Shown: one piece after another, positions 36,308 through 45,473 of the stretch
Position numbering within the stretch: the stretch's first letter is position 1
Layout of the letters: every line of letters begins with the position of its first letter
DNA from: Pseudomonadota bacterium
Lineage (GTDB): Bacteria; Pseudomonadota; Gammaproteobacteria; Burkholderiales; Burkholderiaceae_C
Direction of reading: 5' to 3'
Length of the DNA stretch: 64,000 nt
Assembly (NCBI GenBank): GCA_020161775.1
Contig: JAIUOW010000017.1
Coordinates: 1-64,000 of the forward strand
Notes under the pieces: model-generated
Told to the model about the DNA's origin: nothing
Database searches by the model: none
What the model saw: only the letters and a program-made list of their open reading frames with translations
Program-made: the position numbers and the translations under genes

Positions 36308-38074
36308 TCAAAGCTTTTGCAGCACCGCCAGCAGCGTGGGTGCGCTCACGGGCTTGGTCAGCAGACGCACCCCATGCGCCTGCGCGGCGTCGCGCAGCGC
36401 GGCATTGGTCTCGCCACTGATCAGCAGCACCTTCTTGCCCTGCCGGCGCAACGCCAGCGCCACGTCCAGGCCCGAGGCACCGTGCGGCAGGCGGGCGTCG
36501 CAGATGGCGATGTCGCCAAAGCGGGTGTCCTGCAGTGCGTCGGCCGCGGTTTCCACGTGGCGTACCTGAAGGCCCCATGAGCGCAGCAACTGCCGCGTGG
36601 CGGCGGCCACCAGCGAGTCGTCCTCCACCAGCAGCACCTCGCGCATGGCCAGCACCGGCTGCGTGGCTTCGTCAGGGTGGGCCAGCAGTTCGCCCGGCGC
36701 CGATTCAACGTAGTGCACCGGCTGCCGCGGCGGCTCGCTGACATCCGGGCCGGGCCGGTCCAGCAGCACGTCCACCGTGACGGGCGCGCGCGGCAGCGTC
36801 ACCGTCATGGTGCTGCCCCGCCCCGGCGCGGAGCGCACGGTGATGTCGCCGTTCATCAGCAGCGCAAAGCGACGCGCGATCGCCAGGCCCAGGCCCAGGC
36901 CGCGGCGGCGGTCGCGCGCGTCGTTGTCCTCCTGCACGAATTCCTCAAAGATGCGTTGCTGCGCTCCGGGCGCAATGCCCATGCCCGCGTCGCGCACCTG
37001 CAGCCGCCAGCCCAGGCTGGCCCGCCGCAGCGCCACGGCCACGGTGGCGCCGGGCGGCGAGAACTTGATCGCGTTGTCCAGCAGGTTGGACAGCACCCGC
37101 TGCAGCATCAACGCATCGGCCAGCGCGAACGCGCCGGGGCGCACCAGCGCCACGATGCGCACGCCCGCGGCCTCGGCCACGGCGCTGTGCTGGGTGACCA
37201 GGCTGGCCACCAGCGGCGCGATTTCGGTGGCGCGCAGGTCAGCCTGCACCACGCCTGAGTCCATGCGCGTGAGGTCCAGCACCTGCGACAGCAGGTCGTC
37301 CAGCGCCCGCCAGGACTGTCGTATGCCCTCCACCGCGCGCTGGGCCTGGCGGTCCTGCGTGGCCTGGGCCATGCGCGAAAGCGGCCCCAGGTACAGGCCG
37401 ATGGCATGCACGGGCTGGCGCAGGTCATGGCTGACAGCGGCAAAGAAGCGCGACTTGCTCAGCCCCATGGCCGCCAGCGCGTTGGCGGCCGCCTCGGCGC
37501 GGCGGCGTTGCTCGTACTGGTGCTTGACGTTGCTTTCCTGCGCGCGCGACAGGAACACCATGGTCAGCGTCATCAGCAGGCCGCCCACGCCCATCATGAA
37601 CAGCAGGCTGCTGTGCTGTGCACCCTCGGCCATGAAGCGGATGGAGGTGGGCAGCACGGCAAGCACCAGCGCAATCGTGGTGCGCATCACGTCGCCGGTC
37701 AGGCGCACGGCCACCAGCGTGGCGTTGCCCAGCAGGTAGCTCATCAGCACCGCCTGGATCGGCAGGTTGCCCGGCACGTACAGGAACCAGCAGGCGCTGC
37801 CCACATAGGTCATGAGCACCCACATGTAGATGCGGTACACCCGCTGGCGATGCCGTTTGGGCCGCGCCTTGAACGAGGGCTGGTTCACATGCCACCAGCG
37901 CAGCACGCTGACCGCGGCAATCACGGCGAACCAGGCGCACACCTGCTGCCACGGGATGGCCGTGGAGAACATCAGCACGCACAGCAGCTCGCAGGCGCGC
38001 AGCGCCCACAGCGACAACGCGGTGTGGGCGCTGTCTTCGGGGTCGGGGCGCTCGCTGGCGGCAGCGGCCGTCAC
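36308..38074 (-). CDS. Hybrid sensor histidine kinase with C-terminal receiver
   Basis: The 588-residue protein has about six membrane segments in residues 25-175, an H-box FFAAVSHDLRQP with His216, an ATPase domain (NLLDNAIKFS, then RGLGLGLAIARRFALLM) and a C-terminal receiver (VLLVEDDSLVAAA, acceptor Asp in AICDARLPHG). The start is GTG, overlapping the response-regulator stop (GTGA). With the LuxR-type regulator it forms a phosphorelay. It precedes the hydrolase-to-lyase operon on the same strand by about 80 bases and is a candidate regulator of it. Confidence 0.93.
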   Translation of the reverse strand: MTAAAASERPDPEDSAHTALSLWALRACELLCVLMFSTAIPWQQVCAWFAVIAAVSVLRWWHVNQPSFKARPKRHRQRVYRIYMWVLMTYVGSACWFLYVPGNLPIQAVLMSYLLGNATLVAVRLTGDVMRTTIALVLAVLPTSIRFMAEGAQHSSLLFMMGVGGLLMTLTMVFLSRAQESNVKHQYEQRRRAEAAANALAAMGLSKSRFFAAVSHDLRQPVHAIGLYLGPLSRMAQATQDRQAQRAVEGIRQSWRALDDLLSQVLDLTRMDSGVVQADLRATEIAPLVASLVTQHSAVAEAAGVRIVALVRPGAFALADALMLQRVLSNLLDNAIKFSPPGATVAVALRRASLGWRLQVRDAGMGIAPGAQQRIFEEFVQEDNDARDRRRGLGLGLAIARRFALLMNGDITVRSAPGRGSTMTVTLPRAPVTVDVLLDRPGPDVSEPPRQPVHYVESAPGELLAHPDEATQPVLAMREVLLVEDDSLVAAATRQLLRSWGLQVRHVETAADALQDTRFGDIAICDARLPHGASGLDVALALRRQGKKVLLISGETNAALRDAAQAHGVRLLTKPVSAPTLLAVLQKL

Positions 38075-38685
38075 AGCCGGTCGGCGTCCATCTGCGCGGC
38101 CTGGGTGCGGTTGGACACATTCAGCGCGCGGAAGATTTCGCTCATGTAGTTCTTGACGGTGCCTTCGCTCAGACCCAGCTGGCTGGCAATGCGCTTGTTG
38201 CTCAGGCCCTGGCGCAGCAGCTGGCGCACCTCTTCCATGCGCGGGGTCAGCACCACGTCGGGCCGCCGGGCATCCGCCAGTTGCTGCGCAAACGGCGTGC
38301 GCTCACCGCGCAGCGCGGCCGCGATCACCGCGCACAGCGTGTCAGACGGCGCGCTCTTGGGCACAAAGGCATACACATTGGGCAGCGCCAGCATGCGGCG
38401 CACCACGTCGGGCGAGGTCAGGGCCGAGATGACCACCACCGGCAGGCCCGGGTGGCGGCGCGCCAGCTCGGCCAGGCGAAAGCCTTTTTCCATGCCGGGC
38501 ATGTTCAGGTCGATCAGCGCCAGTTGGGCCGGTGGCTCGCTGGCGGCGGCCTTCAGCAGCGTTTCGGCGTCGGCGGCTTCAGTGCAGTGCACGCCGTCCA
38601 GCACGCCGGCCACCAGGGCGCGCATGCCGTCGCGCACCAGCGCATGGTCGTCTGCAATCAGGATGCGGGTCTTCGGGTCAGCCAT
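38071..38685 (-). CDS. LuxR/NarL-family response regulator
   Basis: The 204-residue protein has a receiver domain (ILIADDHALVRDGM, phosphoacceptor Asp59 in LALIDLNMPG, Lys in VPKSAPSDTL) and a C-terminal LuxR-type helix-turn-helix (LRQGLSNKRIASQLGLSEGT, then VKNYMSEIFRALNV). The ATG before ADPKTRILI gives the family start. It is coupled to the hybrid kinase gene by a four-base overlap and is divergent from an AraC-type regulator across 190 bases. Confidence 0.95.
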   Translation of the reverse strand: MADPKTRILIADDHALVRDGMRALVAGVLDGVHCTEAADAETLLKAAASEPPAQLALIDLNMPGMEKGFRLAELARRHPGLPVVVISALTSPDVVRRMLALPNVYAFVPKSAPSDTLCAVIAAALRGERTPFAQQLADARRPDVVLTPRMEEVRQLLRQGLSNKRIASQLGLSEGTVKNYMSEIFRALNVSNRTQAAQMDADRL

Positions 38686-38875
38686 GGGCAAAGGGGTAAG
38701 TCGCTGAACGCAGGTGACAGGTTTGCGCAGCACAAAAGGGCAAACTGCCGGGCGCGAATGATGCGCGCAACGCCCTGGCCCGTCTTGGCAATGCGTGCGC
38801 CGTCCGTTTGCATTTCGTGCGCAATTGCGTCAAAGTGCGCCGTTTTCGCGGCTTATGTGAAATAACTGACACGCC

Positions 38876-39823
38876 ATGGTCACCGAATGGTCCACCGACA
38901 GCTTTGCACCGCGCCAGCGCTTTGACCGCTGGCACGAGGCCTGCGCCGAGCATGTGTACGCGCTGACGCTGCAGCGCGACGACCGCGGGCCGTTCAGCGG
39001 CCGCATTGCGCGCAGGCGCCTGGGCGCACTGGACGTGACCGACATCCGCTGCGACCGCCATGTGGTACGTCGCAGCGCGCAGGACATCGCGCGCCAGCCC
39101 GGCGACGACTACTACGTGTATTTCCAGCGCGCGGGCCAATGCTGGTTTGAACAGGGCCGTACCAGCCAGGTGGCCCAGGCCGGCGACATGATCGTGGCCG
39201 ACCCCAACATCGCCTTTGCCACCGGCACCGACAGCCACTTTGACCTGCGCATCTGGCGCGTCAACCGCGCGCGCCTGGCGCCCATGCTGGCGCTCACGGG
39301 CGACGGCCTGCCCATGGTCAAGCTCGCGCAGCACAACGGCGACCGCGCGCTGATCAGCAGCTGGCTGGACGCGCTGCTGCGCAACGAACACACGCTGTCA
39401 GGCGCCGGGCTGGACGTGGCCACGCAGACGCTGTGCACCCTGGTGGCCAACGCCGTGGGCGCCACGCCCGAGATGCGCGAGCACGGGCCGCTGTCGCGCC
39501 GTCGCGCCCTGCTGCAGCAGGTGATGCGCCATATACAGCTGCATGCGGGCGACCCAGACATGGGCAGCACGCGGCTGGCGCGCGAGTTCTCGGTCTCGCT
39601 GCGCACTTTGCACCAGTTGTTCGAGATGTCGGGCACCACGGTGCACGAATGCCTGACCGACGCGCGCCTGGCCCGCGCCAGCACCCTGCTGCGCGACCCG
39701 GCCAGCCGGCACCTGGGCACCATGGAGGTGGGCTTTGCCTCGGGCTTCAGCGAGGCATCCACCTTTTACCGCCGCTTCAAGCAGAAGTTCGGCGTCACGC
39801 CCGGCGACTACCGCGCGGGCTGA
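38876..39823 (+). CDS. AraC family transcriptional regulator
   Basis: The 315-residue protein has an N-terminal AraC_binding_2-like cupin region (DDYYVYFQRAGQCWFEQGRT, then QAGDMIVADPNIAF) and a C-terminal pair of helix-turn-helix motifs (TRLAREFSVSLRTLHQLFEM, then VGFASGFSEASTFYRRFKQK with FGVTPGDYR). It lies 151 bases upstream of the exported RidA gene on the same strand and is a natural candidate to activate the uptake and catabolic operon that follows. The inducing ligand cannot be inferred. Confidence 0.94.
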   Translation: MVTEWSTDSFAPRQRFDRWHEACAEHVYALTLQRDDRGPFSGRIARRRLGALDVTDIRCDRHVVRRSAQDIARQPGDDYYVYFQRAGQCWFEQGRTSQVAQAGDMIVADPNIAFATGTDSHFDLRIWRVNRARLAPMLALTGDGLPMVKLAQHNGDRALISSWLDALLRNEHTLSGAGLDVATQTLCTLVANAVGATPEMREHGPLSRRRALLQQVMRHIQLHAGDPDMGSTRLAREFSVSLRTLHQLFEMSGTTVHECLTDARLARASTLLRDPASRHLGTMEVGFASGFSEASTFYRRFKQKFGVTPGDYRAG

Positions 39824-39974
39824 CCCCTCCACCTCCCTTGCCCTGGCCCGCGCGGACCGCTGTGGCGGGACGCCGCGTTGCTTGCGCAGCAACAGCCGGT
39901 TGCCCAATCAGCGCTTCCGCGCGAGGCCTTGCGTGCCTAGAGTCCACCCACTCAACCACGCAAGGAGATACGCA

Positions 39975-40550
39975 ATGGGACAGTTCAACCGGCGCGCCGC
40001 GCTGCGCGCCGCCACCGCCTGGGGCGCTACCGCCCTGGCCCTGGCTTCACCTCTCGCGGCACGGGCCCAGGCCGGTGGCGCGGGCCGCATCGAGGAACGC
40101 CTGCGCCAGCTGGGCATCACGCTGCCCGCGTCGGGGCCCGCGCCGGTGGCCAACTATGTGCCCACGCTGCGGCACCACAACACGGTGTATGTGGCCGGAC
40201 AGATCCCCTTCAAGGCACCGGGCGAACTGTTGCACCGCGGCCGCGTGGGTGCCGAGCTGACGCTGGAGCAAGGCCGTGCGTCCGCTCGCCTGGTGGGCAT
40301 CAACATGCTGGCGCTGCTCAAGCGCGAGCTGGGTGACCTGGACCGCGTGGCCGGCGTGTTGCGCATCGACGGCTTTGTGTCCTCGGCCAACGACTTCACG
40401 CAGCAGCCACAGGTCATGAACGGCATCTCCGACCTGATGGTCGAGGTGTTTGGCGACGCCGGCCGCCACACGCGCACCGCGGTGGGCGTGAACGTGCTGC
40501 CGCTGAACGCGCCATGCGAAATCAACGCCGAATTTTCCCTGCGCGCATGA
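39975..40550 (+). CDS. RidA family protein with N-terminal export signal
   Basis: The 191-residue protein begins with a twin-arginine-like signal (FNRRAALRAATAWGATALAL, cleavage expected near ARAQA), and the rest is a YjgF/RidA domain (NYVPTLRHHNTVYVAGQIPF, then EINAEFSLRA). RidA proteins hydrolyse reactive enamines and imines. Export is unusual for the family, which is normally cytoplasmic. AAGGAG lies close to the ATG. It overlaps a second RidA gene by four bases and leads a long catabolic operon. Confidence 0.85.
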   Translation: MGQFNRRAALRAATAWGATALALASPLAARAQAGGAGRIEERLRQLGITLPASGPAPVANYVPTLRHHNTVYVAGQIPFKAPGELLHRGRVGAELTLEQGRASARLVGINMLALLKRELGDLDRVAGVLRIDGFVSSANDFTQQPQVMNGISDLMVEVFGDAGRHTRTAVGVNVLPLNAPCEINAEFSLRA

Positions 40551-40972
40551 GCACGACCCCTGCCCCGCTCGTGCAGCGCATCGGCGTGCCCGGCCTGTCC
40601 GAGGCGATTGCCGCGCGCGGCGTGCCCCTGACGGTGGCCGTCAAGGCCAACGGCTTTGTGTTCGTCTCGGGCCTGCCGCCCATTGACCCGGCGACCGGCC
40701 AGATGGTCAACCACACGCTGGAGGCGCAGCTGCGCCGCTGCATTGCCAACCTCACGCTGGCACTGGAAGCCGCCGGCGCCACGCTGGCCGACACGGTCAT
40801 GGTGACGCTGTACGTCACCAACGTGGGCTTCTTCGGCCACCTCAACCGCATCTACCGCGAATGCTTCGGCGCGCTGCCACCCGCGCGCACCTGCATTTCC
40901 ATCGGATCCTGGCCGTTCGAGGCCGACATCGAAATCGAGGCCATCGCCGTGGCCGCCCCCACCCCCCGGTAA
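40547..40972 (+). CDS. RidA family protein, cytoplasmic
   Basis: The 141-residue protein matches RidA/YjgF: VAVKANGFVFVSGLPPIDPA, VNHTLEAQLRRCIANLTLAL and an arginine in LPPARTCISIGSW where the family has its substrate-binding Arg. It should release ammonia from enamine or imine intermediates. The ATG overlaps the stop of the exported RidA gene (ATGA). Its place ahead of an importer and a PLP-dependent dehydratase agrees with protection against, or processing of, 2-aminoacrylate-type products. Confidence 0.9.
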   Translation: MSTTPAPLVQRIGVPGLSEAIAARGVPLTVAVKANGFVFVSGLPPIDPATGQMVNHTLEAQLRRCIANLTLALEAAGATLADTVMVTLYVTNVGFFGHLNRIYRECFGALPPARTCISIGSWPFEADIEIEAIAVAAPTPR

Positions 40973-40989
40973 CCCAGGAGCAAACCACC

Positions 40990-42165
40990 ATGAAACTGCG
41001 AATCCTCACCGCGTTGCTGTCGCTGTCCCTGCTGGCCGGCACCGCTGGTGCCCAGGCCGTCATCCGCATAGGCGCACCGCTGCCCATGACAGGCGGCCTC
41101 TCGCCAGAGGGCCAGCGCCTCAAGCAGGGCCATGACCTGTGGGCCGAAACCGTCAACAAGGCTGGCGGCATCCTGGTCGGGCGCAACCGTCACAAGGTCG
41201 AGATGGTCTACGCCGACTACCAATCCAACACGCCGCGTGCGGTGCAGCTGGCCGACAAGCTGATCACGCAAGACAAGGTCGACTACATCTTTTCGCCATT
41301 CGGCTCGGGCGCCACCAAGGCCGTGAGCGCCGTAACCGAGAAGAACGAGGTGCCCAACATTGCCGCCACCGCCTCGTCGGTGGAGGTGTTCAACCAGGGT
41401 CACAAATACATCTTCGGCCTGTTCACGCCAAATGATTCCCTGACCGAGCCGCTGGCCGAGCTGGCCAGGGCCCGGCTGCCGGCCGGCGCGCGCGTGGCCG
41501 TGCTGGCACGCAATGACCTGTTTCCAAGCGCCCTGGCGGCCGAGCTGGAAAAGTCCGCCAGAAAGCGCGGCTTCCAGCTTGTGTACAACGAGAAGTACGC
41601 CATCGGCGCCATGGACCATTCCGGCACGCTGGTGCAGGTCAAGGCCGCGCGCCCCGACTGGCTGGTGGTCACCGGCTACACCAACGACGTGATCCTGGTG
41701 CGCAAGCAGATGCAGGACGCGGGCCTGTCGGCGGCGCTGGTCACCATGGTGATCGGCCCGAGCTACCGCGAGTTCACGGAGTCCATCGGTGCGCTGGCCG
41801 AAGGCGTGACCAGCGCCGTGTGGTGGCACCCGGTGGCCAGGTACACGGGCCAGGACGTGTTTGGCTCCACCGAGAAGTACGTGGCCGCCTTCCGCCAGAA
41901 GTACGGCACCGACCCCGACTACGCCAACGCCGTGGGCAGCCTGGCCGGCTCGGTGCTGCAGGCCGCCATCGAGAAGGCCGGCACCACCGAGCGCAAGGCG
42001 GTTCGCGATCAGCTCGCCCGCATGAACCTGAATACCTTCTTCGGGCCGGTAGCGTTCGATGCCAATGGCATGGTCAATTCCTATGTGCCGCCGGTATTCC
42101 AGATCCAGGGTGGGCGTTCCGTGGTGGTGTACCCGGCATCCATCGCCACCGGCACGCTGAAGTAA
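40990..42165 (+). CDS. Branched-chain-amino-acid-type ABC transporter substrate-binding protein
   Basis: The 391-residue periplasmic protein has a signal peptide (ILTALLSLSLLAGTAGAQA) and a type I periplasmic-binding fold of the LivK/Peripla_BP_6 family (VIRIGAPLPMTGGLSPEGQR, DYIFSPFGSGATKAVSAVTE). The ligand may be an amino acid, amide or other nitrogenous compound; the family is very broad. It precedes two permease and two ATPase genes, completing the importer. It is 17 bases after the second RidA gene. Confidence 0.92.
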   Translation: MKLRILTALLSLSLLAGTAGAQAVIRIGAPLPMTGGLSPEGQRLKQGHDLWAETVNKAGGILVGRNRHKVEMVYADYQSNTPRAVQLADKLITQDKVDYIFSPFGSGATKAVSAVTEKNEVPNIAATASSVEVFNQGHKYIFGLFTPNDSLTEPLAELARARLPAGARVAVLARNDLFPSALAAELEKSARKRGFQLVYNEKYAIGAMDHSGTLVQVKAARPDWLVVTGYTNDVILVRKQMQDAGLSAALVTMVIGPSYREFTESIGALAEGVTSAVWWHPVARYTGQDVFGSTEKYVAAFRQKYGTDPDYANAVGSLAGSVLQAAIEKAGTTERKAVRDQLARMNLNTFFGPVAFDANGMVNSYVPPVFQIQGGRSVVVYPASIATGTLK

Positions 42166-42168
42166 AGC

Positions 42169-43032
42169 ATGGCACTCGCGCAGGTCCTGCTCAATGGCCT
42201 CCTTCTGGGGGGCATCTACGCCTGCATCGGGGCGGGCTTTTCCATTGTGTGGGGAGTGGTGAACATCATCAACATCCTGCACGGCTCGTTCATCGTGCTG
42301 GGCGCGTACGGCGCGTTCTTCGCCCACCAGCACCTGGGGCTGCACCCGTTCATGGCCATGCTGCCGCTGGCCGGGCTGGGCTACCTGCTGGGCCAGGGGC
42401 TTCAGCGGCACCTGATCCGCCACGTCATGGCGGCCAAGGTACTGGTCACGCTCACGCTGACCTTCGGGCTGAACCTGCTGCTGAACAACCTCATGATCTA
42501 TGCCTTCTCGGCGGACTTCCGCAAGGTGGTGCTGCCCAACCAGGAGCCCCTGGTGCTGGCGGGCCTCACCCTGCCCATGGACCGGCTGCTCAGCATGCTG
42601 GCGGCAGCCGGCGTGGTGCTGGCTACCCACCTGCTGGTCACCCGCACCATGCTGGGCCGCTCCATCGTGGCCGTGCGCATGGACCCGCAGGCCGCCACGC
42701 TGATGGGCGTGGACGTGGACCGGACGTTTGCCATCACCTTTGGCCTGGGCACGGCGCTGGCGATCGTGGCCGGCGCCATCCTGTCACCGATCTTTCCCAT
42801 CTCTCCCACCGCCGCCGACAGCTACCTGGGCAAGGCCTTCATCGTCTGCGTGCTGGGCGGCCTGGGCAGCCTGCCCGGCGTGCTGGCCGGCGGCATCGTC
42901 CTGGGGCTGGTGGAAAGCCTGGGTGCGTTCTATCTGGGGCCGGACCATTCGCTCACGCTGTCGTTCGGCCTGTTGCTGCTGTTTTTGCTGCTGCGCCCCC
43001 AGGGCCTGCTGGGCAGGAAAGGTTTTGAATGA
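42169..43032 (+). CDS. Branched-chain-type ABC transporter permease, LivH-like
   Basis: The 287-residue inner-membrane protein has about eight membrane segments and the LivH pattern LLNGLLLGGIYACIGAGFSI followed by NIINILHGSFIVLGAY. Near the C-terminus, GKAFIVCVLGGLGSLPGVLA is the permease segment that contacts the ATPase. It begins three bases after the binding-protein gene and overlaps the LivM-like gene by four bases. Confidence 0.95.
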   Translation: MALAQVLLNGLLLGGIYACIGAGFSIVWGVVNIINILHGSFIVLGAYGAFFAHQHLGLHPFMAMLPLAGLGYLLGQGLQRHLIRHVMAAKVLVTLTLTFGLNLLLNNLMIYAFSADFRKVVLPNQEPLVLAGLTLPMDRLLSMLAAAGVVLATHLLVTRTMLGRSIVAVRMDPQAATLMGVDVDRTFAITFGLGTALAIVAGAILSPIFPISPTAADSYLGKAFIVCVLGGLGSLPGVLAGGIVLGLVESLGAFYLGPDHSLTLSFGLLLLFLLLRPQGLLGRKGFE

Positions 43033-43985
43033 GCAAGCGCATCTTCATCGCGCAGCCCCTGCGCGCCACCCTCATGCTGCTACTGTGCCTGGCACTCGCC
43101 GTGGTGGCCGCCACCGGCGGCAGCTACTGGCTGAGGCTGGCCTCCACCGCCGCCATGTACGTGGTGCTGGCCAGTTCCTGGAACATCGTGGGCGGCTTCA
43201 CCGGCTACCCGTCGTTTGCCACCGCCGCGTTCTTCGGCCTGGGCGCCTACGTGGCCGCCATCGCCCAGACACGCGGCCTGCCAATGGCTGCGTCGTGGGT
43301 GGCCGCCGGCCTGTTCACCGCAGCCTGCGCCTTTGCGCTGGGGCTGGCGCTGCTGCGGCTGAAGGGCCACTACTTTGCCGTGGGCAGCCTGGTGGTGGCC
43401 GAAGTGCTGCGCGAAATCATGGCCGCAGGCGGCACGCTGACCGGCGGCGGCATGGGGCTGAACCTGCCGCTGCTGTCCATGGCGCCGCAGGCCATTGGCC
43501 GGCTGTACCTTGCCGCGTTCGCAGTGCTGGCGGTGGCGTCGGTGCTGCTGTCCTGGGCTGTGCTGCGTTCGCGCTTCGGCGCGGGGCTGGCATGCATCGA
43601 ACAGAACGAGGACGCCGCCGTCATGCTGGGCGTCAACACCACGCTGTACAAGTCGGCTGCGCTGGCGCTGTCGGCCCTGCTGGCTGGCCTGGCGGGCGCG
43701 GTGTATGCCAACTGGATCAACTACATCGACCCGGGTGATGTATTCAACGTGCTGCTGTCGGTCAAGCCCATCGTCATGGCGCTGCTGGGCGGCATCGGCA
43801 CGCTCACCGGCCCGGTGATCGGCGCGGTGGGCCTGGTGGGCCTGGAAGAAATCGTCACGCGCAGCTTCCTGGACCTGACGGGCGTGGTGCTGGGCCTGGC
43901 CGTGGTGGCGCTGGTTCTCTTCCTGCCGCATGGGGTGAACGGCCTGGCCTTCATGGGCCGCAGCCTGAAAGGACGCCAGCCATGA
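43029..43985 (+). CDS. Branched-chain-type ABC transporter permease, LivM-like
   Basis: The 318-residue inner-membrane protein is the second permease of the importer. It contains SSWNIVGGFTGYPSFATAAF, the LivM signature, and the coupling segment VKPIVMALLGGIGTLTGPVI. About nine membrane helices are visible. It overlaps both neighbours (LivH-like and LivG-like genes) by ATGA, so the subunits are probably made in fixed ratio. Confidence 0.95.
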   Translation: MSKRIFIAQPLRATLMLLLCLALAVVAATGGSYWLRLASTAAMYVVLASSWNIVGGFTGYPSFATAAFFGLGAYVAAIAQTRGLPMAASWVAAGLFTAACAFALGLALLRLKGHYFAVGSLVVAEVLREIMAAGGTLTGGGMGLNLPLLSMAPQAIGRLYLAAFAVLAVASVLLSWAVLRSRFGAGLACIEQNEDAAVMLGVNTTLYKSAALALSALLAGLAGAVYANWINYIDPGDVFNVLLSVKPIVMALLGGIGTLTGPVIGAVGLVGLEEIVTRSFLDLTGVVLGLAVVALVLFLPHGVNGLAFMGRSLKGRQP

Positions 43986-44737
43986 GCCAGCATCTGCTGC
44001 AACTGCAGGGCGTCTCGCTTTCCTTTGGCGGGTTGAAGGCACTGGACAATGTGTCATTCACCGTGCGCCCCGGCGAGATCATCGGCCTGATCGGCCCCAA
44101 CGGCGCGGGCAAGACCACGCTGGTCAACGCCTGTACCGGCGTGCATCGCCCGTCGAAAGGGCGCATCGTGTTCGAGGGCATGGCCATCCAGGGCCTGCCC
44201 GCGTGGCGCGTGGCCCACCTGGGGATGGCGCGCACCTTCCAGATCGTGCAGCCGTTTCCGCGCATGAGCGTGCTGGACAACGTGGCCGCGGCTGCGCTGT
44301 TTGGCGGCGGCATCCGCAATATGCGCGAGGCGCGGGAGTTTGCCGCCGCGCAGCTGGACTTCGTGGGCCTGGAAGACCAGGCCGGCAAACCGGCCGCCAC
44401 GCTGTCGCTGGCCCATCGCAAGCGCCTGGAGCTGGCCAAGAGCCTGGCACTCAAGCCGCGACTGGTATGGCTGGACGAGGTGAATGCCGGGCTGAGCTCG
44501 GCCGACCTGGACAACACACTGTCGGTGATCCGCCGCATCGCGGCGCGCGGCATCACCATCGTGATGATCGAGCACCTGATGAAGGTCGTGCTGGGCGTGA
44601 GCACCCGCATCCTGGTGCTGAAGAACGGTGCCCTGATCGCCGACGGCGAACCGGCCCAGGTCATCAGCGACCCGGCGGTGGTCGAGGCGTATCTGGGCGC
44701 GCACTACACACAGGACGGGGAGCGCATCCATGGCTGA
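43982..44737 (+). CDS. Branched-chain-type ABC transporter ATPase, LivG-like
   Basis: The 251-residue ATPase has the Walker A GPNGAGKTT (about 38-46). The ABC signature is degenerate (LSLAHRKRLELAKSL instead of LSGGQ), and Walker B is PRLVWLDEV. The switch His lies in VMIEHLMKVV. The departure from LSYGxQR in the signature is notable, since this loop contacts ATP, but LivG-type ATPases do vary here. It overlaps the LivF-like gene by eight bases. Confidence 0.94.
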   Translation: MSQHLLQLQGVSLSFGGLKALDNVSFTVRPGEIIGLIGPNGAGKTTLVNACTGVHRPSKGRIVFEGMAIQGLPAWRVAHLGMARTFQIVQPFPRMSVLDNVAAAALFGGGIRNMREAREFAAAQLDFVGLEDQAGKPAATLSLAHRKRLELAKSLALKPRLVWLDEVNAGLSSADLDNTLSVIRRIAARGITIVMIEHLMKVVLGVSTRILVLKNGALIADGEPAQVISDPAVVEAYLGAHYTQDGERIHG

Positions 44738-45443
44738 GCTGCTGCATGTGAAGGGCCTGCACGCGGGCTACGGCCCGGTGGCGGTGCTGCACGGCGTGGA
44801 CCTGTGCGTGAAAGAGGGCGAGATGGTGGCGCTGATCGGCTCCAACGGCGCGGGCAAATCCACGCTGATGCGCGCGCTGTCGGGTCTGGCTGATACCACC
44901 GGCGGCAGCGTGCTGCTGGCTGGCCAGCCGGTCCACAACCTGCCTGCCGGACAACGCGTCAGCCAGGGCCTGATCCACGTGCCCGAGGGCCGCCGCCTGT
45001 TCCGCTCCATGACGGTTCAGGACAACCTGCTCATGGGCGCCTACCGGCTGCCCCAGGGCGCCGCGGTGCGCGAGGGCTTGCAGGCCGTGTACGAGCTGTT
45101 TCCCCGCCTGCGCGAACGCGCGCACCAGGACGCCACCACCATGTCTGGCGGCGAGCAGCAGATGTGCGCCATTGGCCGCGGGCTCATGGCCCGCCCGCGC
45201 CTGCTGCTGATCGACGAGCTGTCACTGGGCCTGTCGCCGCGACTGGTGCAGGAGCTGGCCCAGGCGCTGGTTCGCATCAACCAGATGGGCGTGTCGGTGC
45301 TGCTGGTGGAGCAGGACGTGGGAACCGCGCTGCGCCTGGCGTCGCGCGCCTACGTCATGGACCAGGGGCGCATCGCGCACAGCGGCACGTCGGCCGCGCT
45401 GGCCGGCGATGCGCGCGTGCGCGCCGCCTACCTCGGCGGCTGA
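44730..45443 (+). CDS. Branched-chain-type ABC transporter ATPase, LivF-like
   Basis: The 237-residue ATPase has Walker A GSNGAGKST, a good signature TMSGGEQQMCAIGRGLM, Walker B RLLLIDELSLGLS and the switch glutamine/His region VLLVEQDVGTAL. The HVPEGRRLFRSMTVQDNLLM stretch is diagnostic of LivF. With the LivG-like partner it forms the heterodimeric motor. A 30-base gap separates it from the nitrilase gene. Confidence 0.95.
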   Translation: MAELLHVKGLHAGYGPVAVLHGVDLCVKEGEMVALIGSNGAGKSTLMRALSGLADTTGGSVLLAGQPVHNLPAGQRVSQGLIHVPEGRRLFRSMTVQDNLLMGAYRLPQGAAVREGLQAVYELFPRLRERAHQDATTMSGGEQQMCAIGRGLMARPRLLLIDELSLGLSPRLVQELAQALVRINQMGVSVLLVEQDVGTALRLASRAYVMDQGRIAHSGTSAALAGDARVRAAYLGG

Positions 45444-45473
45444 ACCTCAAACACAACACAAGGAGAACATTCA

